Shown here piece by piece: positions 37,991 to 46,919 of a DNA stretch of 64,000 nt (position 1 is its first letter; each line of letters starts with the position of its first letter). The notes beneath the pieces are model-generated. The model searched no databases. It saw only the letters and a list, made by a program, of their open reading frames with translations, and was not told where the DNA came from. The translations under genes were made by a program, and so were the position numbers. Origin of the DNA: an uncultured Pontibacter sp. (lineage in GTDB: Bacteria; Bacteroidota; Bacteroidia; Cytophagales; Hymenobacteraceae); the NCBI GenBank assembly GCA_947499125.1, contig CANMMP010000001.1:186001-250000 (forward strand). The letters are read 5' to 3'.

Positions 37991-38461
37991 TTATCTTTTC
38001 TGTATGGTTTTCTCTGAAAAATATGTTTCGCCATCCGCTGAGAAGTTTACGCGTACCTTCCAGATACCTTCTTCCAGTTCAGCTACATCCAGCAACTGGC
38101 TGTGGTCGCGGCCTAATTGCAGTGGCAATTTTTTGTCCAGTTTATTATCAGATGGCCGGAAAAGTGTGATCTCTCCACTCATTTTCTTGCCCTGGTAAGT
38201 TGCAGGTAGCTGTAGCAACACAGTCTGGTTTTCGGCATTATATTCCAGCATCAGGTCACCGAGCGCCTGGGTGCGTCTTACACGTTCGATCTGGTCCTGG
38301 TACTTTATTTCCTGATCGTAATAATCTGTGCTCACCAGGTTCACTTCATGGTTCATAGCTCTGTAAACAAACATGGCGATGTACCCCATAAACAGGACCA
38401 TGGCTACAACTATAGCATAAGGCCAAAGGGTAAAGCTTTTATTTTTATCAGTTGATTTCAT
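37991..38461 (-). CDS. ccoH: cbb3 oxidase assembly protein CcoH/FixH
   Basis: A 156-residue protein with one N-terminal membrane span (WPYAIVVAMVLFMGYIAMFVYRA) and a periplasmic beta-rich domain. The YYDQEIKYQDQIERVRR segment after the span is the FixH signature. CcoH is needed for stable assembly of the cbb3 oxidase. It lies between ccoG and the TauE-like gene with 53- and 2-base spacers. Length is typical. Confidence 0.9.
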   Translation of the reverse strand: MKSTDKNKSFTLWPYAIVVAMVLFMGYIAMFVYRAMNHEVNLVSTDYYDQEIKYQDQIERVRRTQALGDLMLEYNAENQTVLLQLPATYQGKKMSGEITLFRPSDNKLDKKLPLQLGRDHSQLLDVAELEEGIWKVRVNFSADGETYFSEKTIQKR

Positions 38462-38514
38462 CTCTGTTGTTAATTTAACCGGCCAATTTTATACTTAAGC
38501 CTCGTTCGTTTACC

Positions 38515-39918
38515 TTATTTACCTGGTCCCAAAAACTTGGTCTCAGTTGTCGTGATCAGTTCATCTCCATGATAAACACCTATCACGATCTCAGAATTCA
38601 GTCCGCTAAGCTCGGCTGTCGCCAGTTCTGTAAAGAACACACCTTCTACAATTCCCTGGGCTGGTAATACCAGTTTATTACCTATCACGCTTATAGTGCC
38701 CTGCTTATTCTCCAGTTTCAGCGTTAGCGGCATGTCGTGGTTCGTTTTATTTATAACAGAAATGTTGTACAGGTTTTTGATGTGCCCATCTTCTGTGGTC
38801 TGGTATAGTTGGCCTGGGGTACGAAGTATAGTTGCCTCAGCATCGTTACGGGTTAAAAGCAACGTGGTTAAAGCTGTTAAAAGTATAAACAGAACAGCAG
38901 TATAACCCATTACTCTTGAAGTAAAGAAGGTCCACTTCTTACCTGTCTCTATTGCTTCCACCGACTCATAACGGATCAGGCCCTCCGGCTTATCAATCAT
39001 GCGCATAATATCGTTACAGGCATCAATACAAGCAGTGCAATTTATACATTCCAGCTGCTGCGCCCCATTCCGGATATCTATACCTGTAGGGCAAACCTGT
39101 ACGCACTGGTAGCAGTCAATACAATCGCCTTCGGTTCGCTCCTGCCCTTTTCTGAGTTTGCCACGAGGTTCGCCACGTCCATAGTCATACGCTACTACAA
39201 CGGTTTTCTTGTCCTGCATTACGCCCTGTAAACGACCGTAAGGGCAAACTATAGTACAAACCTGCTCTCTGAAGTAAGCAAATACCCAGTAAAACACTCC
39301 GGTAAAGGCTAATAAAGTACCAAAGCCAACCAGGTGGTTTGCCGGGCCTTCCATTATTATTTTCTGCAGTTCCTCTACACCAATAACATAGGCCAGGAAG
39401 AGGTTGGATATCATAAAAGAGATAAGAAGGAAAACAGCTGTTTTAGCCCCTTTCTTTAATATCTTCTCTTTGTTCCAGGGCATTTTATCCAGTGCGCGCT
39501 GCTTGGTATAGTCTCCTTCAATAAGGTACTCAATTCTGCGGAATACCATTTCCAGGAAAATGGTTTGCGGACATACCCAGCCACAAAATATACGCCCATA
39601 TACAACCGTAAACAGGATTATGAATACGACCAGCGCAAGAAATGCGATAACAAGTATAAAAAAGTCCTGGGGCCAGAAAAGGACACCGAAAATAACAAAC
39701 TTGCGCTCCACCACATTTAGCATGAGCAAAGGCAAGCCATTGATCTTTATAAAAGGACCGGCAAATAAAAATGCCAGTAGCAGGTAGCTAACGTATTTAC
39801 GATAATCGTAAAGTTTACCCTTTGGTTTTTTAGGATAAACCCAGATGCGCTTACCTTGTTCGTCTACGGTCGAGATATGATCCCGGAACTCGTCTGTTGG
39901 TTTTGTTTTTATTGCCAT
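38515..39918 (-). CDS. ccoG: cbb3 oxidase accessory iron-sulfur protein CcoG/FixG
   Basis: A 467-residue inner-membrane ferredoxin-like protein. After ~35 cytosolic residues come five or so spans, with CGWVCPQTIF and CTIVCPYGRLQ cysteine pairs, then a 2x[4Fe-4S] ferredoxin module CIDCYQCVQVCPTGID and CINCTACIDACND around residues 265-310. A C-terminal Ig-like periplasmic domain (IG-fold) completes the FixG architecture. CcoG reduces copper for delivery to the cbb3 oxidase in studied bacteria. It begins a second cco transcription unit, behind the ccoP terminator and an Fnr-like palindrome. Confidence 0.95.
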   Translation of the reverse strand: MAIKTKPTDEFRDHISTVDEQGKRIWVYPKKPKGKLYDYRKYVSYLLLAFLFAGPFIKINGLPLLMLNVVERKFVIFGVLFWPQDFFILVIAFLALVVFIILFTVVYGRIFCGWVCPQTIFLEMVFRRIEYLIEGDYTKQRALDKMPWNKEKILKKGAKTAVFLLISFMISNLFLAYVIGVEELQKIIMEGPANHLVGFGTLLAFTGVFYWVFAYFREQVCTIVCPYGRLQGVMQDKKTVVVAYDYGRGEPRGKLRKGQERTEGDCIDCYQCVQVCPTGIDIRNGAQQLECINCTACIDACNDIMRMIDKPEGLIRYESVEAIETGKKWTFFTSRVMGYTAVLFILLTALTTLLLTRNDAEATILRTPGQLYQTTEDGHIKNLYNISVINKTNHDMPLTLKLENKQGTISVIGNKLVLPAQGIVEGVFFTELATAELSGLNSEIVIGVYHGDELITTTETKFLGPGK

Positions 39919-40041
39919 GGCAGTGGTAAAATGTGCGGATATTATTCCTGCCTGTTAAAAATTAAAAATTTAAAGCTGTACTCAGCAGCTACAAAAGTCC
40001 GAATTATAGCTGCCGAAAAACATGACTAATATCATCGGATC

Positions 40042-40059
40042 AATTGATAGTAGTCAATT
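40042..40059. promoter_or_regulatory. Fnr/Crp-type palindrome upstream of ccoG
   Basis: AATTGA and TCAATT are perfect six-base arms around a six-base spacer, giving TTGA-N6-TCAA, the Fnr/Crp-family half-site layout. It is 124 bases before the ccoG ATG. A -7-like ACTTTTGT on the minus strand near 39991-39999 deviates by one base from TAnnTTTG. Confidence 0.5.
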
Positions 40060-40078
40060 ATAGTCTCTGGCAGCAAAA

Positions 40079-40117
40079 AAAGAGAGCTGCAGGTATACTT
40101 TCCCTGCAGCTCTCTTT
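40079..40117 (-). terminator. Strong terminator after ccoP
   Basis: Fifteen-base perfect arms (40079-40093 and 40103-40117, containing GAGAGCTGCAGG) with a nine-base loop, followed on the minus strand by T7. It separates the ccoI-S-NO-Q-P unit from ccoG-H. Confidence 0.9.
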
Positions 40118-40124
40118 TATAGTA

Positions 40125-41330
40125 TTACATTTTTTCGCCTTGTGGCTCTTTTGCGTTCGGAGGGTTGGTACCTTGTATACTTAAAATATAACTTGATACT
40201 TCGAGCATCTGGTCTTTGGTAAGTTTACCTTGCCATGGCACCATGCCTTTTGCCGGAACACCATACTTGATCGTTTTAAAGATGTCGTTCACATCGCCGC
40301 CATGCAGCCAGTACTCATCGGTTAAGTTTGGACCTACTGTACCTTGCCCTTCTGCACCGTGGCAGGCTGCGCAGTTTGTATTGTACAGGGCCTTACCAGA
40401 TTCCAGGGCTGCAGCATCCGTTATCACTTCGAAGTTGGTTGGTGCATTCGGGTCGTCTGCAGTAGCTGCGGCAAGTATAGCTGCCTGCTCCATTTCAGTT
40501 TCGTATTCTTCTATCTGCAACGGGCCAGTTTTAAACACATGGTAGTGTAGCATATAACCGATTGCAAAAACGATACTTACATAGAATAACGCTTTCCACC
40601 ATGGTGGAAGGTCATTATCGTACTCCTGAATTCCATCAAAATCGTGGTGCGAGTGTATCTCATCCTTTGCTTTACCAGTTACTACGGTACCATCTCCACG
40701 GAAAAGGAACAGCAAACGGCCTGCAAACGAATGACGGAAATCTTCATCATAGATCGAGTCACCAAGCATTGGCACAAACAGGCGGAACATCATGATGAGC
40801 ACCAGTACAGTTAGCAGGATAATGATAGCTGCAAGTACAAAAGTAAAAAGTAAAACCGGAGGAAGATCCAGGAAAGCAACTTCTGCTTCGACGGCAGGTG
40901 GCGTGGCCGCAGCATCTGTTGCTTCGGCTACAGGCGCAACTTCTGCTTCGGCCGGCTTACTGCTCTCTTCTTTAATAAAAGCGATCACATTTTTGATGTC
41001 GTCTTCAGAAAGTGAGCTCGCAAATGCCGGCATTGGCATCTTGTTGAATTTCTCGTATACTTCGATCGCATCTTTATCGCCGGCCTGCACCATCTCCTGT
41101 GAGTTCTGAATGAACTTTACAAGCCATTCGTCGCCTCTGCGCTCGTGAACGCCTTTCAGGGCTGGTCCTACTACATCAGCATCTATACTATGGCAAACAG
41201 TACAGTTTCCCTCAAATATAGCTTTACCGGCTACAGCATCCTGCGCTTGTACGGCAGTGGAGCCAGCCAGCAGCAGACCTGCTACAAGAGCCAGGCTGCT
41301 TTTTCCGAATATGTTCTTTAAAGAGATCAT
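40125..41330 (-). CDS. ccoP: cbb3 oxidase subunit CcoP with an extra N-terminal cytochrome c domain
   Basis: A 401-residue protein. After a signal peptide (to ~residue 30, AVQAQ) comes a class I cytochrome c domain with haem motif CTVCH at 43-47 and a Met ligand region (MPMPAF). A Pro/Ala/Glu linker leads to a membrane span (~155-185), then the FixP N-module with a second span (ALFYVSIVFAIGYMLHYHVF) and a C-terminal cytochrome c domain with CAACH near 317. Canonical CcoP has two haem domains after the membrane; here one precedes the membrane part. It passes electrons to CcoNO. Its ATG overlaps the ccoQ stop (ATGA). Confidence 0.93.
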   Translation of the reverse strand: MISLKNIFGKSSLALVAGLLLAGSTAVQAQDAVAGKAIFEGNCTVCHSIDADVVGPALKGVHERRGDEWLVKFIQNSQEMVQAGDKDAIEVYEKFNKMPMPAFASSLSEDDIKNVIAFIKEESSKPAEAEVAPVAEATDAAATPPAVEAEVAFLDLPPVLLFTFVLAAIIILLTVLVLIMMFRLFVPMLGDSIYDEDFRHSFAGRLLFLFRGDGTVVTGKAKDEIHSHHDFDGIQEYDNDLPPWWKALFYVSIVFAIGYMLHYHVFKTGPLQIEEYETEMEQAAILAAATADDPNAPTNFEVITDAAALESGKALYNTNCAACHGAEGQGTVGPNLTDEYWLHGGDVNDIFKTIKYGVPAKGMVPWQGKLTKDQMLEVSSYILSIQGTNPPNAKEPQGEKM

Positions 41331-41524
41331 TGTTTTGCTCTGTCTAAAGTGGTGGTGTCTTGGTTATCATCATCGCAGGCAATGGCGCTCATGTCCTGTA
41401 CATACTTCTTATCCATCAGGGCAACATAAACCAACAGGCCCATGAAAAACAGGAAGAAGATAGTGAATGAGATAAGCGGATATATTTCGATGCCGTCTAT
41501 GGCTTGCAAAACATTCTTATACAT
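41327..41524 (-). CDS. ccoQ: Small cbb3 oxidase subunit (CcoQ-like)
   Basis: A 65-residue protein with one membrane span (YPLISFTIFFLFFMGLLVYVAL) followed by a short polar tail. The start is placed at ATG 41524 (MYKNVLQAIDGIEIYP); the frame runs 12 codons further but that part lies within an inverted repeat and looks non-coding. Position between ccoNO and ccoP and the four-base overlap with ccoP support the CcoQ role of stabilising the oxidase. Sequence conservation of CcoQ is low, so the name rests partly on context. Confidence 0.82.
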   Translation of the reverse strand: MYKNVLQAIDGIEIYPLISFTIFFLFFMGLLVYVALMDKKYVQDMSAIACDDDNQDTTTLDRAKQ

Positions 41525-41554
41525 TTCTTTAGAATTTTTGACTTTTGGACTTTG

Positions 41555-41593
41555 TGACAAAGGACATGTAGATAGCTCATTTGTCCTTTGTCA
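41555..41593. repeat. Inverted repeat between ccoNO and ccoQ
   Basis: Perfect 12-base arms TGACAAAGGACA and TGTCCTTTGTCA with a 15-base loop, in the ~90-base gap between ccoNO and ccoQ. It could be an mRNA-stabilising or processing hairpin or a partial attenuator; no T-run follows on the minus strand. Confidence 0.6.
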
Positions 41594-41614
41594 TATAGCC
41601 TTTTGTCAGGTTTA

Positions 41615-43807
41615 TTAATTGACTTCTTCCTTTTTCACTTTAATGTCGGTACCCAGGCGCTGCAGGTATGCGATCAAGGCTACGATCTCTTTCTCTGGTT
41701 TCACTTCAATGCCTTCTTTTGAAAGCTGTGCGGTGATTTCAGTAGCCTGTTTCATCAGGTCCTCGTTCGCTGTGGCGATGTATTCATCCTCGTAAGGTAC
41801 ACCCAGCGTTTTCAGGGTATTCAGCTTATCCTGTGTGGTGCTCAGGTCAATATCCTGCTCAAACAACCATGGGTAAGCTGGCATAATAGAGCCCGGCGAC
41901 ATAGAAGTTGGGTCGAGCATGTGGTGGTAGTGCCAGCTGTGCGGGTACTTACCACCTACTCTGTGCAGATCCGGACCAGTACGCTTGGAGCCCCACAGGA
42001 AGTTATGATCATACACGAACTCGCCTGCTTTAGAATACTCACCGTAACGTTCTGTTTCTGCCCTGAACGGACGAACCATTTGCGTGTGGCAGTTAACGCA
42101 ACCCTCTTTTATGTACAGGTCACGGCCTTGCAGCTCAAGCGAAGTATAAGGCTTCACACTTTCTATAGTTGGCACGTTAGATTTGATGACAAAAGCAGGT
42201 ATAAACTCAACCAAACCACCTATAAGTATAGCTACTGTAGCCCAGATGGCCATTTGCGTAGGACGCTTCTCTATCCATGAGTGCCAGTGACCGGCATTTG
42301 AGCTTTCAGATTTAACAACTACAGGAGCTTCTGTTCTTTCGTTTGCAACCAGGTTACCTGACTTGGCAGTTTTGTACAGGTTGTAAAGCATCAGGAATAC
42401 ACCAGATAAGTATAGAATACCACCGATACCACGCATGTAATACATTGGCACGATCTGCAGCACTGTCTCCAGGAAGTTAGAATACTGAAGAGTACCTTCG
42501 GCAGTAAATTGCTGCCACATTAAACCTTGTGTGAAACCAGCCCAGTACATCGGGATAGCATAGAACAAGATACCCAAGGTGCCTAACCAGAAGTGAGCGT
42601 TAGCCAGCTTCTTAGAGAAAAGCTCTGTTTTATAAAGACGTGGGAACAACCAGTATAGCATGGCAAATGTCAGGAAGCCATTCCAGCCAAGTGCGCCAAC
42701 GTGTACGTGTGCAACTATCCAGTCAGTAAAGTGGGCGATAGCGTTCACGTTCTTAAGCGAAAGCATCGGGCCCTCAAAAGTAGCCATACCGTAAGCTGTG
42801 ATCGCAACAACCATAAACTTAAGTATAGGCTCTTCACGAACTTTATCCCAGGCGCCACGCAGTGTAAGCAAACCGTTGATCATACCACCCCAGCTCGGAG
42901 CAAGCAGCATCACAGAGAATACAACACCCAGCGACTGTGCCCAGTCAGGTAATGAAGTATAAAGCAAGTGGTGAGGACCAGCCCAGATATAGATAAATAT
43001 CAGCGACCAGAAGTGTATAATAGATAATCTGTAAGAATAAACAGGACGGTTAGCAGCCTTAGGCAGGAAATAGTACATCAGACCTAAGAACGGCGTTGTT
43101 AAGAAGAATGCAACCGCGTTGTGGCCATACCACCACTGTACCAGTGCATCCTGCACACCTGCATAACCAGAGTAGCTCTTAAATAAGTTAACCGGTAAAG
43201 CGTAAGAGTTTACAATATGAAGTACAGCAACTGTCAGGAATGTGGCAATGTAGAACCAGATGGCTACATACATGTGCTTCTCACGGCGTCTGGCAAGTGT
43301 ACCAAACATGTTCCAGCCGAAAACAACCCAGATCAGGGTAATCGCAATATCAATTGGCCATTCCAGCTCAGCATACTCTTTTGAGCTCGTCATACCAAGC
43401 GGAAGCGTAATTACGGCAGAAACTATAATTAACTGCCAGCCCCAGAAGTTGATCTTGCTCAGCAGATCGGAATACATCCTGGTTTTGCAAAGGCGCTGCA
43501 GCGAGTAATATACACCCATAAAAATAGCATTACCCACGAAAGCAAATATAACGGCATTAGTGTGTAAAGGTCTTACACGGCCAAAGGTCGTGTACTGGTT
43601 ACCCATATTCACATCAGGGTTTGCCAACTGAAAGGCGATGATCACCCCTATCAGCATACCGGCTATACCCCAGAATACAGTGGCAATACCAAAATCCCGT
43701 ACGATCTTATTGTCATAAAAGAAAGTCTCGGTCGCTCCTGCATCTCTACCTGCCGGGTGGAGCTTGTCAGTTGCATTGTTTAAGACTTCAGCTTCATTAG
43801 TTGACAT
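41615..43807 (-). CDS. ccoNO: cbb3-type cytochrome c oxidase, fused CcoN-CcoO subunit
   Basis: A 730-residue fusion. Residues 1-~490 are CcoN, the haem-copper subunit I: about twelve to fourteen spans with haem and copper His ligands, e.g. HTNAVIFAF, WWYGHNAVAFFLT, WAGPHHLLYTSLP and HVHVGALGWNG. After a linker (~495-515) comes a span and the CcoO monohaem domain with CVNCHTQMVRPF near 575 and a YPHSWHYHHMLDP segment. The fusion is usual in Bacteroidota. It is the catalytic core of the high-affinity terminal oxidase that reduces O2 and pumps protons. Start is ATG at 43807. Confidence 0.96.
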   Translation of the reverse strand: MSTNEAEVLNNATDKLHPAGRDAGATETFFYDNKIVRDFGIATVFWGIAGMLIGVIIAFQLANPDVNMGNQYTTFGRVRPLHTNAVIFAFVGNAIFMGVYYSLQRLCKTRMYSDLLSKINFWGWQLIIVSAVITLPLGMTSSKEYAELEWPIDIAITLIWVVFGWNMFGTLARRREKHMYVAIWFYIATFLTVAVLHIVNSYALPVNLFKSYSGYAGVQDALVQWWYGHNAVAFFLTTPFLGLMYYFLPKAANRPVYSYRLSIIHFWSLIFIYIWAGPHHLLYTSLPDWAQSLGVVFSVMLLAPSWGGMINGLLTLRGAWDKVREEPILKFMVVAITAYGMATFEGPMLSLKNVNAIAHFTDWIVAHVHVGALGWNGFLTFAMLYWLFPRLYKTELFSKKLANAHFWLGTLGILFYAIPMYWAGFTQGLMWQQFTAEGTLQYSNFLETVLQIVPMYYMRGIGGILYLSGVFLMLYNLYKTAKSGNLVANERTEAPVVVKSESSNAGHWHSWIEKRPTQMAIWATVAILIGGLVEFIPAFVIKSNVPTIESVKPYTSLELQGRDLYIKEGCVNCHTQMVRPFRAETERYGEYSKAGEFVYDHNFLWGSKRTGPDLHRVGGKYPHSWHYHHMLDPTSMSPGSIMPAYPWLFEQDIDLSTTQDKLNTLKTLGVPYEDEYIATANEDLMKQATEITAQLSKEGIEVKPEKEIVALIAYLQRLGTDIKVKKEEVN

Positions 43808-43953
43808 GTGCGGTGTCCTCCATTTTATTTAATTATTGTATTTGTTTAGATGTGTAAATAGTATCTGAACTATGGCTACAAAGTTCTGCATGCGAACACC
43901 AGGAAAAGATGATTAATGTCACTTTTGTTGGTGATTGATATCAGCCGGGGTAG

Positions 43954-44136
43954 TTAGGATGTTTCCTTTTTAGCTGATTTTGCAGGTTTTGCGTTTGTTT
44001 CGTTATCGAAAAGCATGCGAACAGCCGGGGTATAATCGTCGTCGTACTGGCCGGAGCGCACCGCCCACAGGAAAGCTCCCAGGAAGGCCGCAGCCACTGT
44101 TACACTCACCGCGATCATTAAAAAGATGATATACAT
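43954..44136 (-). CDS. ccoS: cbb3 oxidase assembly protein CcoS
   Basis: A 60-residue protein: one N-terminal span (IIFLMIAVSVTVAAAFLGAFLWAV) followed by SGQYDDDYTPAVRMLFDNE, the clear CcoS signature. CcoS is needed to insert haem b and copper into CcoN. It lies 39 bases after ccoI. The tail is Lys-rich. Confidence 0.95.
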   Translation of the reverse strand: MYIIFLMIAVSVTVAAAFLGAFLWAVRSGQYDDDYTPAVRMLFDNETNAKPAKSAKKETS

Positions 44137-44175
44137 AATGTCTAATTATTTAGTACTACTTATGATTCAGTAATA

Positions 44176-46581
44176 TTATAGTCCGGCCCGTTTAGCAGCA
44201 ATGTTCACGGAGAGAGTCGCAAAAATGATCACACTTAAAGAGCTGATCGGCATAAGTATAGCCGAAACAATTGGTGAAAACAGACCCTGCACCGCTAAGG
44301 TCAGACCGATCACGTTATATACCAGCGACACTGCAAACGTTGCCAGAATAATGGTCATGGTTGTTTTAGAGAACCGTAGAAACTTGCTCAGTTTACCAAA
44401 AGCAGAAGCATCCAGAATGGCATCGCAGGACGGCGAAAAGTTTGTTATACTGTTTGTAAGCGCTATACCTGCATCACTCTGTCGCAAGGCACCGGCATCA
44501 TTTAAACCATCGCCTACCATCATTACCTGGTGGTCCTGCTTCTTAAGTTGCTGAATGTATTCCAGTTTTTGTACCGGGCTTTGGTTAAAGTTCAGCTCTG
44601 CTTCTTTCCCTAAAAGCTCTTCCAGCCTGGCTGCTTCGTGATTATTATCACCTGATAGCACGGCTAATTTCTTGTCATTCAGATCTGTGAGAATATTCTT
44701 CAGACCGCTTCGGTATACATTATAGAAAGTATAATAACCAAGTATAACGCCATCAAAAGACACATAAACCGTAGTTTTAAGCGTATCTTTAACAGCATCG
44801 GCTTTAACGCCTATATATGAAGCAGATCCGACACGAACTAAATTGCCGTTAACCTCCCCTATAAGTCCTTTACCGGTATATTCCTGGAAGTTATCTACAG
44901 CTACAATCTCACCTTGCATGCTTTGGAAGATGCGCTGGCTAAGTGGGTGTGTGGAATGGCTTAAAACTGATTTTATACTTGTTTGCTGTGCAGCAGTAAG
45001 TTCTTTACCAGTATAGCTAAGCTCGGCTGCGCTTGGTTCTGTCAGTGTTCCGGTCTTATCAAATACAACCGTATCTATTTTAGACAGTGTTTCAACAACA
45101 GCGGTGTTTTTAAGGAAAAACTTATTTCTGCCAAACACCCGAAGCGTATGGCCATGCACGAAAGGCGTTGCCAGAGATAATGCGCAAGGGCATGCAATAA
45201 TGAGCACAGAAGTAAAGGCGCGCATGGCCATTTCCATATCGCGTGGCACCCAATAAATAAGCGAGCCAGCTGCAACTATAAGCGTAACTATTATAAACCA
45301 CTTACCGGCCACATTGGCATAGGTGCTTACATTCTGGTGTTCTTCTTTCGAAAACACGCTATCGTTCCATAGTTGGGTCAGGTAGCCCTGCGATACTTCT
45401 TTTACAACTTCCAGTTCTATACTTTCACCAACCTGCCGGCCACCGGCATAGATCACTTCGCCCATCACTTTCTCAACAGGCTCCGACTCGCCACTCACAA
45501 AGCTATAGTCTATCATGGCCTGACCGCGAAGCAGCATGGCGTCAGCTGGAATTAGCTCCTGGTTACGGATACGGATGCGGTCCCCTACTTTCAGGTTACG
45601 CACGGCAACGGCCTCCTCCTCACCTTCCTCTTTAAGTACAGTTACCGAAACCGGGAAATAAGAAGTATAATCTCTGTCGAAAGAAAGTGTGTCGTAGGTC
45701 TTCTGCTGAAAATATTTACCGATCAGCATAAAGAAAACCAGACCGGTAAACGAATCGAAGTAACCCGGCCCTGTGCCCGATACTACCTGGTAGATACTTA
45801 CAAAGAACAAAGCCAGCAGGCCTGTAGCAATTGGCAGGTCGATGTTAACCATGCGTTGCTTTATACCTTCTATAGCCGACGTAAAGAAACCACGCGCACT
45901 ATAGATAAATACCGGAATAGACAACAGGAAGCTCAGGTAGCCAAAAAATGACCCATAAGTACGCTGCAGGCCTTCGGTTACAGCCAGATAATCCGGAAAA
46001 GCCAGCAACATAACGTTACCAAAGCTAAAGCCGGCTACCCCAAGTTTATAGATGATGGTTCGGTTAGGCTTGGATGTTTTCTTTCCATCGGTATCAGCTA
46101 GGGTAATTTCAGGCTCATAGCCAATACGCGTGAGCAGTGTTACTACTTCGCGTAAACTGGTTTTCTGATGGAAATAGGTAAGAGAAATTTCTTTCCGGAG
46201 AAAGTTAACTGTTGACTCGGAAATGCCAGAGTTGAGCTTAAACAGATTTTCGAGCAGCCATATACAGGAGCTGCAGTGCATCTGTGGCGTATAAAACGTG
46301 ATCTTACAGATGTTACTGTCCTTAAAACTGATAAGTTGAGCTTCGACGCCGGCATCATCCAGGTAAGCAAAACGAGCCTCAGACAGAGACTTTTTTATAC
46401 TTATACCCGGGTTCTCGTCGAGGTTATAGTACGTGCAGAGGTTATTTTCTTCCAGCAGTTCGTAAACTGTTTTGCAACCAGAACAGCAAAAAGCCTTTTC
46501 ATCGGCCATTATCAGTTCATCCACGCAGGCATCCCCGCAATGGTAGCAATTCTGAACATTGGTTTGGAGTGCGGCTTCCAT
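44176..46581 (-). CDS. ccoI: Copper-exporting P-type ATPase for cbb3 assembly (CcoI/FixI)
   Basis: A 801-residue P1B-type ATPase (ATG at 46581; GTG one codon earlier also possible). The N-terminus has CYHCGDACVDE and CCSGCKTVYELL, a Cys-rich zinc-finger-like region, then an HMA-like domain with MHCSSCIWLLENL. The membrane copper motif is IACPCALSLATP (~465), the phosphorylation site DKTGTLTEPS (~505) and the hinge MVGDGLNDAGAL. FixI-type ATPases supply copper from the cytoplasm for the oxidase. It is the first gene of the main cco unit, preceded by a -7 box and an inverted repeat. Confidence 0.94.
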   Translation of the reverse strand: MEAALQTNVQNCYHCGDACVDELIMADEKAFCCSGCKTVYELLEENNLCTYYNLDENPGISIKKSLSEARFAYLDDAGVEAQLISFKDSNICKITFYTPQMHCSSCIWLLENLFKLNSGISESTVNFLRKEISLTYFHQKTSLREVVTLLTRIGYEPEITLADTDGKKTSKPNRTIIYKLGVAGFSFGNVMLLAFPDYLAVTEGLQRTYGSFFGYLSFLLSIPVFIYSARGFFTSAIEGIKQRMVNIDLPIATGLLALFFVSIYQVVSGTGPGYFDSFTGLVFFMLIGKYFQQKTYDTLSFDRDYTSYFPVSVTVLKEEGEEEAVAVRNLKVGDRIRIRNQELIPADAMLLRGQAMIDYSFVSGESEPVEKVMGEVIYAGGRQVGESIELEVVKEVSQGYLTQLWNDSVFSKEEHQNVSTYANVAGKWFIIVTLIVAAGSLIYWVPRDMEMAMRAFTSVLIIACPCALSLATPFVHGHTLRVFGRNKFFLKNTAVVETLSKIDTVVFDKTGTLTEPSAAELSYTGKELTAAQQTSIKSVLSHSTHPLSQRIFQSMQGEIVAVDNFQEYTGKGLIGEVNGNLVRVGSASYIGVKADAVKDTLKTTVYVSFDGVILGYYTFYNVYRSGLKNILTDLNDKKLAVLSGDNNHEAARLEELLGKEAELNFNQSPVQKLEYIQQLKKQDHQVMMVGDGLNDAGALRQSDAGIALTNSITNFSPSCDAILDASAFGKLSKFLRFSKTTMTIILATFAVSLVYNVIGLTLAVQGLFSPIVSAILMPISSLSVIIFATLSVNIAAKRAGL

Positions 46582-46608
46582 CACAATTTCATTTTTTATG
46601 TTCTGTTA

Positions 46609-46616
46609 CAAAAGTA
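46609..46616 (-). promoter_or_regulatory. Candidate -7 box of the ccoI operon
   Basis: The minus strand reads TACTTTTG, a match to TAnnTTTG, 27 bases before the ccoI ATG. An inverted repeat lies just upstream where an activator would bind; no exact -33 TTTG is present, as expected of an activator-dependent promoter. Confidence 0.45.
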
Positions 46617-46639
46617 ACCTGACACTGCTTTTTAAATGA

Positions 46640-46673
46640 TGACAATAATCATGAATCCTTATGATAGTTGTCA
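46640..46673. promoter_or_regulatory. Inverted repeat, probable regulator site upstream of ccoI
   Basis: Arms TGACAATAATCAT (46640-46652) and ATGATAGTTGTCA (46661-46673) match at 11 of 13 bases with an eight-base spacer. Its centre is roughly 50-55 bases upstream of the start point inferred from the -7 box. The Crp/Fnr-type gene next door is a candidate regulator. Confidence 0.5.
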
Positions 46674-46893
46674 GTGCATTAAAGCCACTATACGTAGACA
46701 TTTGCAATGTAAGTTTTATAAAGCGGGTCAATTGCTGCTTTGCTATCAGATAACGCAGTTAATTGATACCACAAAGCAGCGTAGGTTTAACTTACTAAGA
46801 TCTGCTGTATACTTACAAGTTTTGGAGAGAAAGGTGTTTTAGTTTTTTAAGTTTAGTATAGGTGAGCAGCACGTTAAACATGCTGCAACAAAA

Positions 46894-46919
46894 AGGGCAG
46901 GCTTTTATGAGCCTGCCTT
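46894..46919 (-). terminator. Terminator after the Crp/Fnr-family gene
   Basis: Seven-base GC-rich arms (GGCAGGC at 46896-46902 and its complement at 46911-46917), extended by A/T pairs, with an eight-base loop and a T5 run on the minus strand. Confidence 0.75.

Noticed and set aside
41525..41560. Upstream extension of the ccoQ-like frame
   Set aside because: The twelve extra codons run into the inverted repeat between ccoNO and ccoQ; ATG 41524 is a sounder start.
43919..43945. TCAC-N8-GTGA and TTGATATCAG stretches upstream of ccoNO
   Set aside because: Arms are too short and the spacing does not fit an Fnr or Crp site; not better than chance.
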